From Chloroflexota bacterium (GTDB lineage: Bacteria; Chloroflexota; Anaerolineae; Anaerolineales; Villigracilaceae), in NCBI GenBank assembly GCA_016191845.1, contig JACPVF010000011.1:124001-188000 (forward strand): a stretch of 64,000 nucleotides of DNA, read 5' to 3'. Below, one piece after another: positions 12,982-22,936 of this stretch. A program made the position numbers and the translations under genes. The notes beneath the pieces are model-generated. The model searched no databases. It was given only the letters and a program-made list of their open reading frames with translations, and was not told the origin of the DNA. Each line of letters starts with the position of its first letter. The first letter of the stretch is position 1.

Positions 12982-13248
12982 ATGGAAACCGACCCCGCCT
13001 CCCTCGACCCGGATGTTCGCCAGAAGCGATTCTTCGCCCTGCTCTCGGTCAGCCTGGGGCTGGTCAGCCTGTGCACATCCATCCTGCCAGTTTGCGGGGT
13101 GATCACCAGTGCACTGGGACTCATCTTCGGCATCCTCAGCCGCAAATCCGAGAACGAGAAGATGGCCACCGCAGGCATCCTGCTTTCGACGCTGGGTCTG
13201 TTGATCGCAATCACCTACGCAGTGTTCGTCTATCTAGCGGGGACTTAA
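12982..13248 (+). CDS. Small membrane protein (DUF4190-like)
   Basis: The 88-residue protein has a 15-residue polar start and two long hydrophobic helices around LGLVSLCTSILPVCGVITSA and GILLSTLGLLIAITYAVFVY. They are joined by a charged loop SRKSENEKM. The GLILGILS-like turn between helices resembles DUF4190 proteins of unknown function. AGGA lies eight bases before the ATG, just after the operon terminator. It precedes the secreted amylase on the same strand. Confidence 0.7.
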   Translation: METDPASLDPDVRQKRFFALLSVSLGLVSLCTSILPVCGVITSALGLIFGILSRKSENEKMATAGILLSTLGLLIAITYAVFVYLAGT

Positions 13249-13317
13249 CGGTCGCTGCTTTCAGCCGCGCATCGACTCACGAAACGGGACCCGCTCCCGC
13301 CCCAGCGCGGATAGGAA

Positions 13318-15081
13318 ATGAAAATCCCCATGAAACGAATTTTGCTCTTGCTCCTCCTGTTGACGACTGCCTGTACACCCGTCACAGCAATTGCCCCATC
13401 TCCCGTCTCCTCCCCTTCGCCCACCTCCACGCTCACGCCCAAAGACAGGATCGCCACGGCTGTGGCTTTGGATGCCGCCACCCAGACGGCTCAGGCATCG
13501 ATCACGCCGATAGCCACCCTCGATCCATCCATCCCGACCCTCGGCCCGATCCAACACCCAGGCGCACAGCCCGGGCAGATGTTCTGGTGGAATGACACCG
13601 TTTTCTACGAGGTCTTCGTGCGCAGTTTCAGGGACTCGAACAGTGACGGGGTGGGCGACCTGAACGGCCTGATCGAGAAACTCGATTATCTCAACGACGG
13701 CGACCCGGCCACCACCAGCGACCTGGGTGTGACAGGGCTATGGCTGATGCCCATCATGGAGTCGCCCAGTTATCACGGCTACGACGTGGTGAATTATTAC
13801 ACCGTGGATCAGGAGTACGGTACGAATGAAGATTTCCAGCGTCTGATGCAGGAGGCCCACAAGCGCGGCATCCGCGTGGTGGTGGATTTGGTCATCAACC
13901 ACACCAGCAGCGAAAACCCGTGGTTCCTGGCCTCGGATGCGGGCGATCCGCAATATCGCGACTGGTATCTCTGGGCCGCGCAGGATCCAAGTTACCTTGG
14001 CCCATGGGGGGAACAAGTTTGGCACGCGGGAAAATCAGGCTATTACTATGGCATCTTCTCGCCGGTCATGCCTGATCTCAATTTGAACAACCCCGCCGTG
14101 ACCGCCGAAGTGGACCGTATCATCCGCTATTGGCTGGTGGACCTGGGCGTGGATGGTTTCCGTCTGGACGCCGTCCGCCATTACGTCGAACAAGGCAAGG
14201 CACAGGAAAACACGCCCGCCACGCACGCCTGGTTAAAGAATTTCTATCAATACTACAAGAGCGTCAATCCCAGCGCCTTCACCGTGGGCGAGACGTGGAC
14301 CGATATGGCCAGCGCCGCCCAGTACGCGGGCGACGAAGTGGACGTGAGTTTCAATTTCCCCCTGGCGGAGGCCTTCGTGCGCACCGCCAATAGTCCGCTG
14401 ACCTCTTCGGCCAGCAAGCAGATGCAGGCCACGCTCGAAGCCTACCCCGAAGGTCAGTTCGCGGTATTTTTGACCAACCACGACCAGAACCGTGTGATGA
14501 GCACGCTCAACGATGTGGAAAAGGCCAAACTGGCGGCAGTCATGCTGCTCACATCACCTGGCGTGCCGTTCCTCTATTATGGCGAGGAGATCGGAATGAC
14601 GGGCGTCAAGCCCGACGAAGATATCCGCCGCCCGATGCAGTGGATGGGCAACTCGCCTACGGTCGGATTCACGAACGGCACACCCTGGCGTCCCGCCGCA
14701 GACGACTACCCGACCGTCAACGTGGCCAACCAAACCGACGATCCCAACTCGCTGCTCAGCCTGTACCGCGACCTGATCCACCTGCGCAATGATCATTCCG
14801 CCCTGCGCACGGGACGAGCCACCGTCATCGAAACAGGCAATCGTAGCGTGTATGCGCTCCTGCGTTACAATGACAAGGAGGCCTTGCTGGTGCTGGTCAA
14901 CGTGGATTCCAAGCCCGTCAGCGACTATAACCTGGAGATCGAGTCGGGGGCGCCCAATGCCCTCACGCTGTTGGGGTTGCCAAACCCATCTCTGTTGCCT
15001 GCCAGTGCAGGCTCCAGCGGTTGGCACCCCTTTGCAGAACTGCCCGCCCGTTCGTTCGCAATCATTCAGCTCAAGCCGTAA
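13318..15081 (+). CDS. Secreted alpha-amylase family GH13 lipoprotein
   Basis: The 587-residue enzyme has a lipoprotein signal (lipobox TTAC near residue 19), a Ser/Thr/Pro-rich tether to about residue 75, then a GH13 barrel and C-terminal beta domain. GH13 regions are clear: [17 protein letters not shown] with nucleophile Asp284, VGETW with acid Glu325, and LTNHDQNR with Asp389. It should cut alpha-1,4-glucans outside the cell and feed the nearby importer. Sequence alone does not separate amylase from oligo-glucosidase activity. An alternative ATG at 13330 is possible; the ribosome site AGGA is one base from the first ATG and 13 from the second. Confidence 0.93.
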   Translation: MKIPMKRILLLLLLLTTACTPVTAIAPSPVSSPSPTSTLTPKDRIATAVALDAATQTAQASITPIATLDPSIPTLGPIQHPGAQPGQMFWWNDTVFYEVFVRSFRDSNSDGVGDLNGLIEKLDYLNDGDPATTSDLGVTGLWLMPIMESPSYHGYDVVNYYTVDQEYGTNEDFQRLMQEAHKRGIRVVVDLVINHTSSENPWFLASDAGDPQYRDWYLWAAQDPSYLGPWGEQVWHAGKSGYYYGIFSPVMPDLNLNNPAVTAEVDRIIRYWLVDLGVDGFRLDAVRHYVEQGKAQENTPATHAWLKNFYQYYKSVNPSAFTVGETWTDMASAAQYAGDEVDVSFNFPLAEAFVRTANSPLTSSASKQMQATLEAYPEGQFAVFLTNHDQNRVMSTLNDVEKAKLAAVMLLTSPGVPFLYYGEEIGMTGVKPDEDIRRPMQWMGNSPTVGFTNGTPWRPAADDYPTVNVANQTDDPNSLLSLYRDLIHLRNDHSALRTGRATVIETGNRSVYALLRYNDKEALLVLVNVDSKPVSDYNLEIESGAPNALTLLGLPNPSLLPASAGSSGWHPFAELPARSFAIIQLKP

Positions 15082-15136
15082 AAAAACTCAACCGACCCAA
15101 AAGGTTGGGGATGAGCCGCAGAAAGAGAGATCCAAC

Positions 15137-16264
15137 ATGACAACAGCCAAAGACCTGGAACGCTATCGCACCAACCTGCAAAAGGAGATTGATGGTGCCT
15201 TCCAATATCGCGCCTTGGCTGCCGTGGAGAAGAACGCAAAGCTGGCTGAGGTATACACCAGATTGGCAGACACGGAAGAAAAGCATGGCGCCGTCTGGGC
15301 GGGAAAATTGAAGGAGGCTGGCGCTCCAAATCTGCCCAGCCGCCCCTCCTGGCGTGCACGGACCCTCGGTCAGCTGACGCGCTGGTTCGGGCCGAAGCTG
15401 GTTCTGCAGACTATCGTCGGCAACGAAGCCAGCGACAGCCGCGCCTACGACGATCAGCCCGAAGCGGAGACCGCCGCCATGGCCGCCGACGAAAAGGCCC
15501 ATGCCCGCACGTTGACGCAGATCAGCGGGGCAGCCAGCGGAAACACGGGCAGCGCCATCGCGATGGTGGAGGGACGTCATCGCTCGGCGGGCGGAAACGC
15601 CTTGCGCGCCGCTGTGTTGGGCGCCAACGATGGGCTGGTCTCGATTCTCAGTCTGGTGATGGGTGTAGCAGGCGCCAACCTCGCCAGCGGTGACGTGCTC
15701 ATCGCGGGGCTGGCGGGCCTGCTGGCAGGCGCTGGTTCGATGGCCATGGGCGAATGGCTCTCGGTGCAAAGCTCGCGCGAACTGTACGAGCACCAGATCG
15801 CCATCGAAAAAGAGGAGATCGCTCAACATCCCGAAGAGGAGCAGGAGGAGTTGTCGCTGATCTATCAGTCGAAGGGACTCTCCGAGGAACGCGCTCGCGA
15901 ACTGGCCGCCAAGATCATGTCCGATCATAGCGTCACGCTCGACACGCTCGCCCGCGAGGAGTTGGGCATCGACCCCGAGGAATTGGGCGGTTCGGCCTGG
16001 GAGGCGGCGCTGACCTCCTTCTTCCTGTTCGCCGTCGGCGCGATCTTCCCGCTCTTCCCGTTCTTCTTCCTGCAAGGTCTGACGGCCGTCTTCACCAGCC
16101 TGGCCGTCAGTGGGGTGGGATTGTTCATCATCGGCGCGGCCATCACGCTGATGACGGGTCGCAACGTGCTCTACTCGGGCTTCCGCCAGGTGCTCTTCGG
16201 CCTGGGCGCGGCGGGGCTGACCTACGGTGTCGGCAAACTGATTGGCGTGACCGTTACAGGGTAA
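15137..16264 (+). CDS. Ferritin-like/CCC1 (VIT1) fusion iron transporter, MbfA-like
   Basis: This 375-residue protein fuses an N-terminal rubrerythrin/ferritin-like four-helix domain (residues 1-140) to a C-terminal CCC1/VIT1 transporter with five or so membrane helices. Metal-binding Glu/His residues are visible in KEIDGAFQYRALAAVEKNAK, ADTEEKHGAVW and the later AADEKAHART. The transporter half shows RAAVLGANDGLVSILSLVMG and GEWLSVQSSRELYEHQ. MbfA proteins of this architecture export ferrous iron and counter iron/oxidative stress. The start is the ATG with AGAGAGA upstream. The frame is open far upstream but there it overlaps the amylase gene. Confidence 0.9.
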   Translation: MTTAKDLERYRTNLQKEIDGAFQYRALAAVEKNAKLAEVYTRLADTEEKHGAVWAGKLKEAGAPNLPSRPSWRARTLGQLTRWFGPKLVLQTIVGNEASDSRAYDDQPEAETAAMAADEKAHARTLTQISGAASGNTGSAIAMVEGRHRSAGGNALRAAVLGANDGLVSILSLVMGVAGANLASGDVLIAGLAGLLAGAGSMAMGEWLSVQSSRELYEHQIAIEKEEIAQHPEEEQEELSLIYQSKGLSEERARELAAKIMSDHSVTLDTLAREELGIDPEELGGSAWEAALTSFFLFAVGAIFPLFPFFFLQGLTAVFTSLAVSGVGLFIIGAAITLMTGRNVLYSGFRQVLFGLGAAGLTYGVGKLIGVTVTG

Positions 16265-16332
16265 AATAGTCCGCCGCCGCCTCACAAGCGCGGCAAACCT
16301 GGCACGATTTCATTCAAAGAGGTACTTTCGAC

Positions 16333-17826
16333 ATGACCACCACCCCCGATTGGGTCAAGGACGCCGTTTTTTATCAGATCTTCCCCGACCGTTTTGCGCG
16401 CAGTGAACGTCTCGCCAAGAATGGGCTGACTTTCGAGCCCTGGGACTCGCCCCCCACTACTTTCGGTTTCAAAGGCGGCGACCTGTACGGCGTGGCCGAA
16501 CGGCTGGATTATTTGCAAGACCTGGGCATCAATGCGCTCTACCTGAACCCGATCTTCGCCTCCGCTTCGAACCACCGCTACCACACCTTCGACTATTACC
16601 AGGTTGACCCGCTGCTGGGCGGGAACGACGCCCTGCGCCATCTGCTCGACGAGGCCCACAAGCGCGGCATCCGTGTAGTGCTCGACGGCGTGTTCAATCA
16701 CGCCAGCCGCGGCTTTTGGCAGTTCCATCACGTGCTGGAGACGGGCGAGGCCTCGCCGTACAAGAACTGGTTTCACTTCAACCCTGAGTTTTTGACGGGC
16801 AAGAAATCCTGGGGAGCCTATCCCACTCATCACCAGCAGCAATCCATCAACAACGAGGGCAGTTTCAAGGCCATCGGCTATCAGGGCTGGTGGAACCTGC
16901 CCGCCCTGCCCAAGTTCAACACCGACACGCCCGCTGTGCGCGAATTTCTCTTCGGCGTGGCCGAGTACTGGATCCGCTTCGGCATCGACGGCTGGCGGCT
17001 GGATGTGGCGGGCGAGATCAACGACGACTCCTTCTGGCAGGAATTCCGCCGCCGCGTGCGCGCCATCAATCCCGAGGCCTACATCGTGGGCGAGATCTGG
17101 CACGAGGCCCAACGCTGGCTGCAAGGCGACCAGTTCGACGCGACCATGAACTACCTGATCACCGCTGCCGCCCTATCCTTCTTCGGCGGCCCACACCTCG
17201 ACATGGGTGTGGTCAACCACGCGGGCGGATTGCAGGGCCGCGTCTACCCGATGGACGCCTACACCTTCGCCAACGAAGTAGACCGCGTCTTCCACCTGTA
17301 CCAGCCTGAGTTCACCTACTCGCAACTCAACCTGCTCGACAGCCACGATATGCCGCGCTTCCTCTCGTGTGTGGGCGGTCAAAAAATGGCCCTCAAACAG
17401 GCCTTGCTCTTCCTGCTCACCTACCCTGGCGCTCCGTGCATCTACTACGGTGACGAGGTTGGCGTGGATGGCAGGCACGATCCCGAATGCCGCAAATCCT
17501 TCCCGTGGAACGAGGAACGTTGGGATGCCGACCTTCTTTCCTACACGAAAGCCTGCATCAAGCTCCGCAAGGATCACCCCTCCCTGCGGGGTGGCTCCTT
17601 CCAACGGCTCCACGCCGAGGGTCAGGTGTACGTCTTCGCGCGGACCTTCGAGCGGGAACAGATCCTCGTGGCGATCAATGCGGGCGACGCGGCGGCCCAG
17701 GTCGAGGTCCAGGCCCAGGGGGCGTACGCCTCCATCTTCGGCAAGGCCAAAGTCGAATCCGCTGAAAAGGGTCTGCGGCTGAAACTCGAACCGCGCGGGA
17801 GTGTTGTACTAAAAAGAACAAACTAA
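16333..17826 (+). CDS. Cytoplasmic GH13 enzyme (neopullulanase/cyclomaltodextrinase/maltogenic amylase-like)
   Basis: The 497-residue enzyme has no signal peptide, so it should act on imported maltodextrins. GH13 motifs: DAVFYQIFPDRFA at the start, DGVFNHAS, GWRLDVAGE with nucleophile Asp224, VGEIW with acid Glu254, and LLDSHDMPRFL with Asp339. The FPDRF start and the MPRFL motif are typical of the neopullulanase/cyclomaltodextrinase group, but it lacks the long N-terminal beta domain those enzymes often have. AGAGG lies upstream of the ATG. It follows the iron transporter gene by 68 bases. Confidence 0.93.
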   Translation: MTTTPDWVKDAVFYQIFPDRFARSERLAKNGLTFEPWDSPPTTFGFKGGDLYGVAERLDYLQDLGINALYLNPIFASASNHRYHTFDYYQVDPLLGGNDALRHLLDEAHKRGIRVVLDGVFNHASRGFWQFHHVLETGEASPYKNWFHFNPEFLTGKKSWGAYPTHHQQQSINNEGSFKAIGYQGWWNLPALPKFNTDTPAVREFLFGVAEYWIRFGIDGWRLDVAGEINDDSFWQEFRRRVRAINPEAYIVGEIWHEAQRWLQGDQFDATMNYLITAAALSFFGGPHLDMGVVNHAGGLQGRVYPMDAYTFANEVDRVFHLYQPEFTYSQLNLLDSHDMPRFLSCVGGQKMALKQALLFLLTYPGAPCIYYGDEVGVDGRHDPECRKSFPWNEERWDADLLSYTKACIKLRKDHPSLRGGSFQRLHAEGQVYVFARTFEREQILVAINAGDAAAQVEVQAQGAYASIFGKAKVESAEKGLRLKLEPRGSVVLKRTN

Positions 17827-17835
17827 TTTTGGATG

Positions 17836-17857
17836 ACCGCCGCCGTTGGGCGGCGGT
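17836..17857 (+). other. GC-rich hairpin after the cytoplasmic GH13 gene
   Basis: A 9-bp stem ACCGCCGCC / GGCGGCGGT with a GTTG loop and only a short pyrimidine tail. It may be a weak terminator or an RNA-stability element. Confidence 0.5.
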
Positions 17858-17881
17858 TCCATTCCTACACAGGAGCCTTGG

Positions 17882-20800
17882 ATGGGAGACACCTCAGGCA
17901 AGCCCGAAAGCCACGCAGAGACCCTCGATCGATTGCTTGCGGCGCTGAAAAGCAGCGACCTGCAGGCTCAACACGCCGCCCTGCAAGAGTTGGATAGCCT
18001 GACCTTCAGCAGCGCCGCCATCGTGGTCACGCTGGAGCAGATCGCCTTGAATCAGGAGGAGTTGCGCCCGCTGGCCCTCCTGGCGCTGACCAGCCCTGCC
18101 AGCCGTGCCGTGTATCGGAGGGGCGCGTTGTTGGATGCGCCCAAACGGGAGATCATCCTGGGCGAGATTGCAGGCTGGCAGAAGAGCGGACTGCTGGATG
18201 AGGCCCGTGCGGCGATTCTGAAGGGACGCTACGGCTTCGACTTCTTCTCCGCGTCAACGCCGAGGCCTGCTCCTGTTCCCCAGGCGGCCCCGCCTCCCAT
18301 CCCCGAACCCGTCAAACCCGCGCCCCAAGTTCCGCCCACCCCCGCGCCTGTGACGGCCTCCCCCGTTCCCCAAGCTGCGCCTGCCCCGATCCTCAAAAGG
18401 CTGTCGCCCGCGCCCTCAGCGGCTCCCGCCTCCCCCGTCCCGCAACGGACTTTTTTGCAGGCCATCCTGAGCGAGACCAGCATCAAGATCTTCCTGTACC
18501 TGGGTGCCTTCTTCGTGGTCGCCTCGGCCGCCATTCTGGCTGCGCTGGTGGAAGTGACGCGCCTGCCCGTGTTGGGGCTTGCCACCCTGATCTTCGGCGG
18601 GGCGGCGCTCGGGCTGCGCAAACGCCTGCCACAGCCAAGTTTCGCGCTATTCATCGTCTTCTCGTTCCTGTTGCCGATTACGGCCTCGGTCCTGCGGCAA
18701 ACCCTGTCCATCACGGGCCAGGCAGCGAACCTGTACTGGCTGGCCGTGTTGCTGATCATGGCAGGCGTCTGGTCGTTTAGTACATGGATATACGAATCCC
18801 GTCTATTCAGCCTGACGGCCTTCGGCTCGCTGACCCTGGCCCTCCTGCGCGTGGGCAACCTGCTCGACGCCGAGGCAGAATTGTACGGCGTGCTGGCGGG
18901 ATTATCGGCCCTGATTGGGCTGGCGGGCGTCTGGGTGCTGAAACGCTGGAAGGGTCCAAAATTCGCGCTTGGCCTGTTCCTCACGACACAGGCGGTTCAA
19001 GTCGGTGCGCTCCTCCTAACGCTGGTGGTGGGCATCATGCGGCTGGTCAATTCAGATGTGCCGGCCAGTTGGCATTTCGCCTCCGCGCTGACCTGGCTGA
19101 TGGCCTTCGGCTTCTTCGCTCTGTCTGATATCCTGTTTTCCACCTTCTTCTTCCCCTGGCTGGCCGCGGCGACGTTGATTCCCGTGCCGTGGTTCGTGAA
19201 CGCGGCCATGCAGTGGGAGGGCTCGAGCACGACCTGGCTGTTCCTGGTCTGGGGTGTGATCCCTTCACTGGTGAGCGAAGCCGCCCAGCGTGTGGAATCG
19301 ACCCGCAAGTACAACCTGCCGATCCTGCTGGCGTCCATGCCAAGCCTGATCCTCGCGTTGGCTTTCGGCTTCAACGTGGATACGCTGAACGGCTTTGGCG
19401 TGGCATTGATTGTGGCGGCAGCCTATACGTTGCTGCACCTGCTGCGCGAGCGTGAATGGCTGTGGACGCTGGCGCTGCTGTACTTCATCATCGCCTATTT
19501 TTCCTTTTTCAGCCTGCCTTTCATCGAGAACACACACGTGTTCTGGGGCTATCGCCTGCTGGGCCTCAGTTTGCTCTCCTTGCTTCCCGACCTGTTCCTG
19601 AAGGCTGACTTCAAAGATGCCCTGCCCTGGCGGCGTCCCTTGCGTCTGTTTGGCGCGCTGTTCACGGGAGTGAACATCTTGTTGCTGGCGTTGTTCCGCG
19701 AGGACCCGCTCGGGAATGCGGCTATCATTTTCGGGGTATACGCAATCCTGTGCGCGGCCTATGCCTGGCGGTATCAGCGACCCATCATCGGCTATGCCTC
19801 CACGTTGACCTTGGCACTGGCAGCCCTGTTCGCGCTCCAGCACTTCGACCTTGACCTGTGGCTGCCTATGTTAACAGCGGTGAGCGTCCTGTACTACGCG
19901 GCCTCGCTGGTCCTGCGCCGAGACATATCTCGTACGGGCTGGCGGCAGATGCTGATGGTCAGCGCGTTGACTTTGGGAAGTGTCGTCTCGCTGGTGGGGC
20001 TGGTCACCCTCAAGCCGCACGGCGGATGGTTCATCGCCATTGTCGGGGTACTGTTCATCGCTGAGATGTACCTATCAAAACGGAGCCAGTTCGAGGTCGG
20101 CACGCACCTGCTGTTCCCTGCCGCCGCTTATCTGTTGCTGCGCGACTTCCATATAGACAAAGCCTCCTACCTTCTGCTGACGCTCGGCCTGACCTGGCTG
20201 GCACTGGACCTGGCCTTCTCGCGTACTTTTGCGGGCAAACGTTCCCTCGGATATATTGCCAAAATCGTGGGTGCGGTGGGCGTCCTGCTCAGCACAGCCC
20301 TGGTCTTGCTTAAAGGAGATCCAGCCGAAGCGGCCATTTGCTTTGGCATCTCAACAGTCTTCTTTGTGATCTACACCGCCGTTCAGAGCAAGGCGATCTA
20401 TGGATATGTACCTGCGGCATACCTGCCGTTGACGATCTATTTCACGCTCCAGCACTTTGATCTCGACCTGTGGATGCCCGTATTGACAGGGTTAAGCGTC
20501 CTGTACTATACAGCCTCGCTGGCCCTGCGCAAGGATGAATCCCGTGCGAGTTGGCGGCAGATGCTGATGGTCAGTGCGCTCACGCTGGGAAGTGTCATTT
20601 CAATATTTGCGTTGACCACGTTCAAGCTACACAGCGGATGGTTCGTGGCGATGATCGGGGCATTGTTCATCACTGAGATGTATCTCTCGAAACGGAGTGC
20701 ATTCGAGGTCGGCGCGCACCTGCTGTTCCCTGCCGCGGCCTTTTTGCTGCTACGCGATTTCCATGCGGACCAAGCTTTCTACGTTTGGTTGGCCTTCGGC

Positions 20801-22417
20801 CTGACCTGGCTGACCCTGGACCTGGTCTTCTCGCGCACCTTCCCGGGCCAGCGCGACTTCGGGTACGTTGTCAAGACCGTGGGCTTTGTGAGCGTTCTGC
20901 TCGGCTCGGCCCTGGTCTTGATTCAGGGAGATACCTCCGAGGCCGCCATCTGCTTCGGCATTTCGACCGTTTTCTTCCTGATCTACACAGCGGTGCAAGG
21001 CCAGGCTGTGTATGGCTACGCGCCCGCGCTATACCTGCCATTGACGGTTTATTTCACGCTCGAACATTTCAACATCGACGCCTGGCTGCCATCCATCACG
21101 GGGCTGGCCGTGACCTATTTTGCCGTTGGGACGTTGCTTCGCGCCAAGGCGGACTGGGGTGGAATGCTGCGTCGCAGCGGATTGATCGTCGGAGCGGCGC
21201 TTTCGCTTGGAGCCTTCGTCGCCCTCAAAGAAACAGGCGGATGGTACATCCTGGTCATCGGGTTCCTGTTCGCGGCTGAAATGTACCTGTCACGCGACAG
21301 CCGCTTTGAGGTCGGCCTGCCCATCCTGTTCAACCTCGGCGCGACCCTGCTACTGCGTGACTTCGACGTGCGTGAGACCGCCTATTTCCTGCTGGCCTAC
21401 AGCCTGACCTGGCTGCTGACCGACCTGCTCGCCCACCTGACCTTTGCACAGCCGCGTCTGCTCGAGATCCCCGTGCGCGTTATCGGCGGATTATTAACTG
21501 CAGGGGCGTACCTCTACCTATTGTTCAATTCCGCCGACGCTCCCCTGCCCGCTGCCATCAGCTTCGGGATGTATTCGCTGATCGCGGTTGGATTCATCCT
21601 GGCGTATCGTCAACCCTGGTTGGTCTACGCGCTGACGGGTACGCTGCCGCTTTTCGCCGCTTATTTCTTTCGCATCTATGGGATCACGCAGTGGATCCAC
21701 CCCGCGGCCATCCTCGCGGCGGGATACTACGCAGCGGGATATATCCTGCGTCGCTCGGGTCAGTCTCCGCGTTGGGACACGGCCTGGCTGACCAGCGGCC
21801 TCGGGCTGGGAGTCCTCCTCTCGGCCGCGGCGGTCCTGCTTGGCGGCTTGGACGCGGCCATCCCCGTGGCGGTCGCCGCCACGTTATGGGCCGTGGAGGC
21901 CTTCGCGCGCAGGAACGTCTGGCTGGGATTCCCTGCCAACGCACTTTACCTGCTGGCCTATTTCATCGTCTTGTTCGAGCTGAGGGTGGATGAGCCCCAA
22001 TTCTTCTCAATGGGCGCCGCCCTGTTGGGGCTGGTCCAACACTACTTCCTGACGCGTGCCACCAGCAAGGCCGCCACCTTCGTCACGGGCATGGTCTCGC
22101 AGTTGATCCTTCTAGGCGCCACCTATATTCAGATGTTCAACACCGAGGAGTTGGTCTACTTCGCCATGTTGTTCTTCCAGGGACTGGCTGTGTTATTCTA
22201 TGGCATCGTCATCCGCTCGCGCAGCCTGGTCATCACACCGATCCTCTTCGTGGTGCTGGGCGTGGTCACGGTCGTGTACAGCACCCTGCAGGGCATCTCC
22301 ACCATCCTGATCGTTGGATGCACGGGCATCTTCATGATCCTGCTGGGGACGCTGGCCGTCATCCAGCGTGAACGGTTGGTGCGCATCAGCGAACGCTTCA
22401 GCGATTGGAATGCATAG
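17882..22417 (+). CDS. Giant multi-pass membrane protein with internal 204-residue repeats
   Basis: The 1511-residue protein has a soluble N-terminus of about 120 residues (helical, HEAT-like hydrophobic spacing), a Pro/Ala-rich linker to about residue 190, then dozens of hydrophobic helices to the end. From about residue 640 the membrane part is made of units exactly 204 residues long, marked by HFDLDLW, WRQMLMVSALTLGS, EMYLSKRS, FEVG-HLLFPAAA, LLLRDFH and GDxxEAAICFGIS. Large poly-helix proteins like this are common in Anaerolineae and some are annotated SCO7613-like, but no function is established. No catalytic motif is visible. AGGAG precedes the ATG at 17882. Confidence 0.85.
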   Translation: MGDTSGKPESHAETLDRLLAALKSSDLQAQHAALQELDSLTFSSAAIVVTLEQIALNQEELRPLALLALTSPASRAVYRRGALLDAPKREIILGEIAGWQKSGLLDEARAAILKGRYGFDFFSASTPRPAPVPQAAPPPIPEPVKPAPQVPPTPAPVTASPVPQAAPAPILKRLSPAPSAAPASPVPQRTFLQAILSETSIKIFLYLGAFFVVASAAILAALVEVTRLPVLGLATLIFGGAALGLRKRLPQPSFALFIVFSFLLPITASVLRQTLSITGQAANLYWLAVLLIMAGVWSFSTWIYESRLFSLTAFGSLTLALLRVGNLLDAEAELYGVLAGLSALIGLAGVWVLKRWKGPKFALGLFLTTQAVQVGALLLTLVVGIMRLVNSDVPASWHFASALTWLMAFGFFALSDILFSTFFFPWLAAATLIPVPWFVNAAMQWEGSSTTWLFLVWGVIPSLVSEAAQRVESTRKYNLPILLASMPSLILALAFGFNVDTLNGFGVALIVAAAYTLLHLLREREWLWTLALLYFIIAYFSFFSLPFIENTHVFWGYRLLGLSLLSLLPDLFLKADFKDALPWRRPLRLFGALFTGVNILLLALFREDPLGNAAIIFGVYAILCAAYAWRYQRPIIGYASTLTLALAALFALQHFDLDLWLPMLTAVSVLYYAASLVLRRDISRTGWRQMLMVSALTLGSVVSLVGLVTLKPHGGWFIAIVGVLFIAEMYLSKRSQFEVGTHLLFPAAAYLLLRDFHIDKASYLLLTLGLTWLALDLAFSRTFAGKRSLGYIAKIVGAVGVLLSTALVLLKGDPAEAAICFGISTVFFVIYTAVQSKAIYGYVPAAYLPLTIYFTLQHFDLDLWMPVLTGLSVLYYTASLALRKDESRASWRQMLMVSALTLGSVISIFALTTFKLHSGWFVAMIGALFITEMYLSKRSAFEVGAHLLFPAAAFLLLRDFHADQAFYVWLAFGLTWLTLDLVFSRTFPGQRDFGYVVKTVGFVSVLLGSALVLIQGDTSEAAICFGISTVFFLIYTAVQGQAVYGYAPALYLPLTVYFTLEHFNIDAWLPSITGLAVTYFAVGTLLRAKADWGGMLRRSGLIVGAALSLGAFVALKETGGWYILVIGFLFAAEMYLSRDSRFEVGLPILFNLGATLLLRDFDVRETAYFLLAYSLTWLLTDLLAHLTFAQPRLLEIPVRVIGGLLTAGAYLYLLFNSADAPLPAAISFGMYSLIAVGFILAYRQPWLVYALTGTLPLFAAYFFRIYGITQWIHPAAILAAGYYAAGYILRRSGQSPRWDTAWLTSGLGLGVLLSAAAVLLGGLDAAIPVAVAATLWAVEAFARRNVWLGFPANALYLLAYFIVLFELRVDEPQFFSMGAALLGLVQHYFLTRATSKAATFVTGMVSQLILLGATYIQMFNTEELVYFAMLFFQGLAVLFYGIVIRSRSLVITPILFVVLGVVTVVYSTLQGISTILIVGCTGIFMILLGTLAVIQRERLVRISERFSDWNA
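19790..21630 (+). repeat. Tandem 612-bp in-frame repeats in the giant membrane gene
   Basis: Anchor sequences such as CAGCACTTYGAYCTYGACCTGTG recur with a spacing of exactly 612 bp (19841, 20453, 21065). Units 1 and 2 are clearly similar at DNA level over nearly the whole unit; unit 3 is conserved mainly in its first part. A more diverged fourth unit begins near 21626, at a spacing of 609 bp. Confidence 0.85.
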
Positions 22418-22428
22418 AAAAGGAAACC

Positions 22429-22935
22429 ATGAAAACCACAGATACCACCAAGCGCGTGGTCAACGTCCTGAGTTACGGCATCCTCATTGCCATGACGGCC
22501 CTGATCTGCTACTGGATCATTACCAATAGCCTCGAAGATATCGAGACCATCTTCATCGCCATCTTCCTCTCGGCGCTCATGGGGGCAAACATCGTGCTGT
22601 CCAACCGCGGGCGGACGCGTCTGGCCGCCTGGCTGGTGATCGGGCTGATGTTGATCTTGAACGCAGCCAACATCATTTGGTACGGAATCGGTACCACATC
22701 CACGGCGGCGCTGCTCATCCCGATCGTGGCGGCCTTCATTGGGTTGGGCGTGATCGCAGGTGGAATCGTCACGGGCATCTCACTGGCGGTCGTGTGGGGC
22801 ACCGTCCTGGCGCAGAGCGCAGGGCAACTGCTGACCGAAATTCCCTACCAGGTCTCCAACCTGACTTTCGATGCCCCCATGCTCACCATCCTGTTCGTCT
22901 TTGTGGCCGTCCTCACGGCGCAAGCCAAACGCTGA
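22429..22935 (+). CDS. Small multi-pass membrane protein of unknown function
   Basis: The 168-residue protein consists of five or six hydrophobic helices with short loops (SNRGRTRLAAWLVIGL and WYGIGTTSTAALLIPIVAAF). It resembles the membrane sensor region found at the N-terminus of some Chloroflexota histidine kinases. Here it stops right after the last helix with AQAKR, so it could be a stand-alone sensor or a truncated kinase. The ATG at 22429 follows AAAGGA; it starts 11 bases after the giant gene, so the two are probably co-transcribed. The sirtuin gene converges with a one-base gap. Confidence 0.65.
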   Translation: MKTTDTTKRVVNVLSYGILIAMTALICYWIITNSLEDIETIFIAIFLSALMGANIVLSNRGRTRLAAWLVIGLMLILNAANIIWYGIGTTSTAALLIPIVAAFIGLGVIAGGIVTGISLAVVWGTVLAQSAGQLLTEIPYQVSNLTFDAPMLTILFVFVAVLTAQAKR

Positions 22936-22936
22936 C

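Noticed and set aside
12534-13595. 353-codon frame across the permease end, the DUF4190 gene and the amylase start
   Set aside because: It spans a terminator and three supported genes in other frames; its translation is Arg/Pro/His-rich shadow sequence.
14789-15136. N-terminal extension of the iron transporter by 116 codons
   Set aside because: It would overlap the amylase gene, and the extension has no domain character. The ATG at 15137 has a ribosome site and starts the ferritin-like domain.
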